Assembly: GCA_017937685.1 (NCBI GenBank)
Contig: JAGBDD010000046.1
Location: forward strand, 1-47,044
DNA from: Thermoguttaceae bacterium
Lineage (GTDB): Bacteria > Planctomycetota > Planctomycetia > Pirellulales > Thermoguttaceae
Length of the DNA stretch: 47,044 nucleotides
Reading direction: 5' to 3'
Position 1 is the stretch's first letter; each line of letters begins with the position of its first letter. Position numbers and translations under genes: made by a program. Under the pieces are notes generated by a model that did no database searches, was not told the DNA's origin, and saw only the letters and a list, made by a program, of their open reading frames with translations. Shown here piece by piece: positions 44,207-47,044 of this stretch.

Positions 44207-44237
44207 TTGACAAACGCCGCCGCGTCATTAATATAAT
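44207..44237 (+). promoter_or_regulatory. Promoter of ald
   Basis: -35 TTGACA (44207-44212) with either TAATAT (16-base spacer, 44229-44234) or TATAAT (19-base spacer, 44232-44237). The leader is about 130 bases. Confidence 0.65.
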
Positions 44238-44257
44238 AACGTCGCGGCGAAAAAAGG

Positions 44258-44300
44258 ACGGGAAAACGGTTCGACGGCGCGTCGAAACGCTTTCCCGTTT
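44258..44300 (+). promoter_or_regulatory. Long hairpin in the ald leader
   Basis: Outer arms ACGGGAAA / TTTCCCGT (44258-44265, 44291-44298) and inner arms TTCGAC / GTCGAA (44270-44275, 44281-44286) are separated by symmetric four-base internal loops (ACGG / ACGC). TTT follows the stem. It lies about 15 bases after the predicted transcription start and 75 before the ATG. It could be an attenuator or a protein- or ligand-responsive leader. Confidence 0.5.
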
Positions 44301-44373
44301 TGCGTATTTTCGTCGTTTTAACGTCAATTTTTCTTTTCACCGTCGACTCGACCGCCGTCGAGAGGAGCGCGTT

Positions 44374-45486
44374 ATGAAAATCGGAACCGTTAAGGAAATC
44401 AAGCAACACGAATACCGCGTCGGGCTCACGCCGGACGTCGCCGCCGCTTATATCGCCGCCGGGCACGAAGTTTACGTCGAAGCGGGCGCGGGCGAAGGTT
44501 CCGCTTTTCCGGACGAAGAGTACGTCGAAGTCGGCGCGAAGATTCTCCCGACGGCGCTCGAAGTCGCGTCGACGGTCGATATGCTCGTGAAGGTGAAAGA
44601 GCCGCTTCCGCGCGAATACAATCTCCTTCGTCCGGGCTTGATTCTTTACACGTACCTTCACTTGGCGGCGGAGCGTCGTTTGGCGGAAGAGCTGGCGGCG
44701 AAAAAGGTGAAGGCGGTCGCTTACGAAACGATTCAAGAGCCGACCGGGCTTCCGTGTTTGCGTCCGATGTCGGAGATCGCCGGGCGCTTGAGCATTCAAG
44801 AGGGCGCGAAGTACATTGAAAGCGCTTACGGCGGGCGCGGGATTCTTCTCGGCGGCGTTCCGGGCGTCGAACGCGGCAAGGTCGTCATCGTCGGCGGCGG
44901 GATCGCCGGGACTTACGCGGCGAAGGCGGCGGTCGGAATGGGCGCGGAAGTTACGATCGTCGACGTCAGCCTGCAACGCTTGACCTACTTGGACGATATT
45001 TTTGGCGCCGGCGTTACGACGTTGTTCGCGTCGGAACGCAACATCGCTCGCGCGCTTTCCGAAGCGGACTTAGTCGTCGGCACGGTCTTGGTTCCGGGCG
45101 GTTCGACGCCGAAACTGATTCGCCGCGAACACTTGAAGACGATGAAACGCGGCGCCGTCATCGTCGACGTCGCGGTCGACCAAGGCGGCTGCTGCGAAAC
45201 GTCGCGCGTTACGTATCACGACGACCCGGTTTTCATCGAAGAAGGCGTCGTTCACTACTGCGTCGGGAATATGCCGGGCGCCGTTCCGCGCACGTCGACG
45301 GTCGCTCTCACCAACGCGACGCAAATTTACGGCCTGCAAATCGCGAACCTCGGCCTCGAAGAAGCGGCGCGCCGCAATCCGGCGTTGGCCAAGGGCGTCA
45401 ACTATTACGACGGCAAATGCGTCAACGCGAACGTCGCCCGCAGTCTCGGCGTCGAGTTGGTCGACCTCGCGACGCTGATCGGCTGA
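44374..45486 (+). CDS. ald: Alanine dehydrogenase
   Basis: 370 aa, normal length. Catalytic Lys75 (KVKEP) and His96 (YLHLA) fall at the positions known from Bacillus alanine dehydrogenase. The NAD-binding loop VVIVGGGIAGTYAAKAAVGMG (~170-190) and the late VGNMPGAVPRTSTVALTNAT segment are intact. It converts alanine and NAD+ to pyruvate, ammonium and NADH, reversibly, in the cytoplasm; its NADH balance could link to the Flx complex (inference). GAGGAG precedes the ATG by seven bases. It has its own promoter, structured leader and terminator. Confidence 0.97.
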   Translation: MKIGTVKEIKQHEYRVGLTPDVAAAYIAAGHEVYVEAGAGEGSAFPDEEYVEVGAKILPTALEVASTVDMLVKVKEPLPREYNLLRPGLILYTYLHLAAERRLAEELAAKKVKAVAYETIQEPTGLPCLRPMSEIAGRLSIQEGAKYIESAYGGRGILLGGVPGVERGKVVIVGGGIAGTYAAKAAVGMGAEVTIVDVSLQRLTYLDDIFGAGVTTLFASERNIARALSEADLVVGTVLVPGGSTPKLIRREHLKTMKRGAVIVDVAVDQGGCCETSRVTYHDDPVFIEEGVVHYCVGNMPGAVPRTSTVALTNATQIYGLQIANLGLEEAARRNPALAKGVNYYDGKCVNANVARSLGVELVDLATLIG

Positions 45487-45523
45487 ACGCTTAACCGTCG
45501 CTAAATTCAGCGTTTAAACAAAG

Positions 45524-45562
45524 AAAAACGCCGCCGAGCCAACCGACTCGACGGCGTTTTTT
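45524..45562 (+). terminator. Terminator after ald
   Basis: AAAAACGCCGCCGAG (45524-45538) pairs with CTCGACGGCGTTTTTT (45547-45562) with one mismatch, around eight bases. Confidence 0.88.
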
Positions 45563-45616
45563 AACGCGCCTTCCTTCGCCGAACGGTTTGCGCGCCGTTT
45601 TTTTCCTTGCTTGCCG

Positions 45617-45663
45617 CTTTGCGCCCCCGTTGTTTTAAACTTTGCGATCCCCGTTGTTTTAAA
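45617..45663 (+). repeat. 23/24-bp direct repeat in the leader of the GNAT gene
   Basis: Two tandem copies of CTTTGCG(N1-2)CCCCGTTGTTTTAAA (45617-45639 and 45640-45663). The second copy ends at the AAAGGAG ribosome site. It may bind a regulator or be a recent duplication. No clear -35/-10 pair is seen. Confidence 0.6.
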
Positions 45664-45675
45664 GGAGAAAGCGCA

Positions 45676-46350
45676 ATGTCCGAAGCCGCCCGTTCCCGCC
45701 GCGACGACGCCGAAATCGTCGTTCGTTCCGCCGTCGAAGCCGACTTGGAAGCGGTCGGCGCGGTCGCGGAGGCAATTTTCGGCGACGAAATCGCCGGAAC
45801 GCCGCCGTCGCTTTTGCCGACGCTTTATCGTTATTTAGCGCGTTATTATTGGTTCCCGAAGTCGCCGTTCAACTTGGCGGCGGTCGTCGACGGGCGGCTT
45901 TGCGGCGCGCTCTTCGCGGCGCCGGCAAATTTAGCGGAAAACGCCGACGCCGCCGACGCTTGGATCGCGCCGCGCCTCGCGACGTCGGAGGAACGGGAAT
46001 TTTTCGCAAAATATCGCGCTTACCTCGACGCGAACCGTCGCGCCGAACTCGCCGCGGCGCGCCCGAACGAAACGCTTCTTCTCTTTTTCGTTAGCGTTCG
46101 GCCAGGTTGCGGTCGCGCGGCGTCGCGAGAGTTCGAGCGGCGTTTGCGAGCGCACGTCGCCGAGTCGTCGACGCAGCCGAATGCAAACGCCGCGCCCGTT
46201 CCGCTTTCGACGCTCCTTTGGACGGACGACACTTGCGATTTCGGCTGGTACGAACGCAACGGTTTTGTCGAAGTCGCGCGTTTTCCGCAACAAACCGAAC
46301 TGCGCCCGGAACCGTTTTCGACCTTCCTCTTCCGTAAAGAATACCGCTAA
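45676..46350 (+). CDS. GNAT-family N-acetyltransferase
   Basis: 224 aa from the ATG at 45676, chosen because AAAGGAG lies nine bases upstream; the reading frame continues back to 45607 through the direct repeat. The fold is visible: IVVRSAVEADLEAVGAVAEAIFG at the start, a strand LLFFVSVRPGCGRAASREF with a divergent acetyl-CoA loop, and DFGWYERNGFVEVARF near the end. The middle holds a longer helical insert than usual (~90-130). Substrate unknown. It is flanked by terminators, so monocistronic. Confidence 0.8.
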   Translation: MSEAARSRRDDAEIVVRSAVEADLEAVGAVAEAIFGDEIAGTPPSLLPTLYRYLARYYWFPKSPFNLAAVVDGRLCGALFAAPANLAENADAADAWIAPRLATSEEREFFAKYRAYLDANRRAELAAARPNETLLLFFVSVRPGCGRAASREFERRLRAHVAESSTQPNANAAPVPLSTLLWTDDTCDFGWYERNGFVEVARFPQQTELRPEPFSTFLFRKEYR

Positions 46351-46413
46351 ACCGCCGCGTTCGAACGAACATTGAGCCGTCAAGCGCGCCGCTCGACGTT
46401 CCGACGCCAACGC

Positions 46414-46453
46414 AAAAAACGCCGCCGAGTCCGCAAAACTCGACGGCGTTTTT
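46414..46453. terminator. Bidirectional terminator
   Basis: AAAAAACGCCGCCGAG (46414-46429) pairs with CTCGACGGCGTTTTT (46439-46453), with one mismatch. The arms are nearly the same as those after ald, 890 bp away. It serves the GNAT gene and the convergent partial gene. Confidence 0.88.
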
Positions 46454-46519
46454 AGTTTCAACGAACGCGACGCCGAACGTTCGCCCGAATGTCGCGCCGC
46501 TTTTTAAATTTCGGCGAAA

Positions 46520-47044
46520 TTACTTCTCGACGATTTCAATCTTCGCGAAGTACGCCGCTTCCCAACTCCAGCCGTTCGGTTGGTTGACGATTTCGATTTT
46601 CGTCTCTTTTCCGGCGTTTTGCCCCAACGGAACTTCGACCGTCAGCCAACCGTCCGCGCCGACGCTATCTTTCGAAACGACAAGCTCTTTCGCCGTTTCG
46701 CCGTTCAACTTGACGCTCAGCGAATAGTCGCCGACGACGTCGCCCGCCAGGTGGTGCGAAACTTCCAAAACGAGCGTCGACTTCGCCGTCGGAACGACCG
46801 TCTTCGAGACGACCGCGCCGATTTCGCGCAGTTCCGGGTGCGTCATCAAGACGTTTTGGCGACCGCGGTACTCGGCGCGGAAGCCGGGGTTCATGTCCGG
46901 GCCCATATGCGAAACTTGGAAACCGTTAAAGTGTTTCGCCGTCAACTCTTCGAGCGAATATTCGCGGAACTTGATTTGCTTCAACTCTTCCTCGGTGAAG
47001 CGAATCGCGGCGCCGTCGCTCGGGAGTTCTTCGCTCGGCGCGAC
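46520..47044 (-). CDS. C-terminal part of an unrecognised protein, cut by the window edge
   Basis: 174 residues are visible, and the frame is open to the right edge, so the start lies outside; TTG and ATG codons inside are not starts I would accept. The tail is strand-rich: KSTLVLEVSHHLAGDVVGDYSLSVKLNG, GWLTVEVPLGQNAGKETKIEIVNQPNGWSWEAAYFAKIEIVEK. This could be a galactose-binding-like beta-sandwich at the end of a larger, perhaps exported, protein. That reading rests on pattern alone. Convergent with the GNAT gene across a shared terminator. Confidence 0.75.
   Translation of the reverse strand, partial: VAPSEELPSDGAAIRFTEEELKQIKFREYSLEELTAKHFNGFQVSHMGPDMNPGFRAEYRGRQNVLMTHPELREIGAVVSKTVVPTAKSTLVLEVSHHLAGDVVGDYSLSVKLNGETAKELVVSKDSVGADGWLTVEVPLGQNAGKETKIEIVNQPNGWSWEAAYFAKIEIVEK

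Overview
The window is high-GC bacterial DNA with sigma-70-like promoters in short AT-rich gaps and many hairpin terminators of the form AAAAACGCCG...CGGCGTTTTT. The gene set suggests an anaerobic member of the Planctomycetota, or a close PVC relative. It has Tat-tagged Gfo/Idh/MocA and TIM-barrel isomerase enzymes (RRSFL motifs), a secreted GH36-like alpha-galactosidase, a large standalone type IV prepilin-like protein, a MerR-HTH/TPR protein, a TlpA thioredoxin, two MoxR ATPases, a 2[4Fe-4S] ferredoxin and a complete Hdr/Flx electron-bifurcation gene set. This placement is inference: there is no rRNA or other phylogenetic marker in the window.

Layout. 1-300: a 63-bp tandem repeat, then a 10-bp tandem repeat that runs into the stop codon of a DUF1232-alpha/beta hydrolase fusion (minus). 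1.7-8.5 kb: ferredoxin, GNAT, TlpA-like thioredoxin, MoxR ATPase, a 708-aa DUF2325 protein and a TetR regulator. 8.6-12.9 kb: a lipid operon acpP-fabF-fabZ-acyl ligase. Its consensus-like promoter lies between two perfect palindromes, directly downstream of the TetR gene. 13.0-17.5 kb (minus): hpt, an orphan N6-adenine methylase and the alpha-galactosidase. 18.2-20.0 kb: the prepilin-like protein. 20.1-20.8 kb: a hicAB toxin-antitoxin pair.

20.9-30.0 kb (minus) holds the most notable block: hdrC, hdrB, [sugar isomerase, basic-secretory-type metalloprotein], hdrA, flxD, flxC, flxB, flxA. These genes should build a cytoplasmic flavin-based complex. FlxA would take electrons from NAD(P)H, FlxB, FlxC and FlxD (MvhD-like) would relay them, HdrA would bifurcate at its FAD, and HdrBC would reduce a disulfide while ferredoxin is reduced. 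Two exported, unrelated proteins are encoded between hdrB and hdrA.

30.3-47.0 kb: a BRCT-like/MerR-HTH/TPR protein (plus), then a six-gene minus run (tex, KASIII, argH, rluD, OleB-like hydrolase, second moxR), then plus-strand serC, a Tat-exported Gfo/Idh oxidoreductase, alanine dehydrogenase with a structured leader, and a GNAT. The C-terminal part of an unrecognised minus-strand protein runs off the right edge. No tRNA, rRNA, CRISPR array, transposase or phage gene was seen. Because codons are rich in GCG, CGC and TCG, stop codons are rare in every frame, and many long antisense ORFs are spurious.
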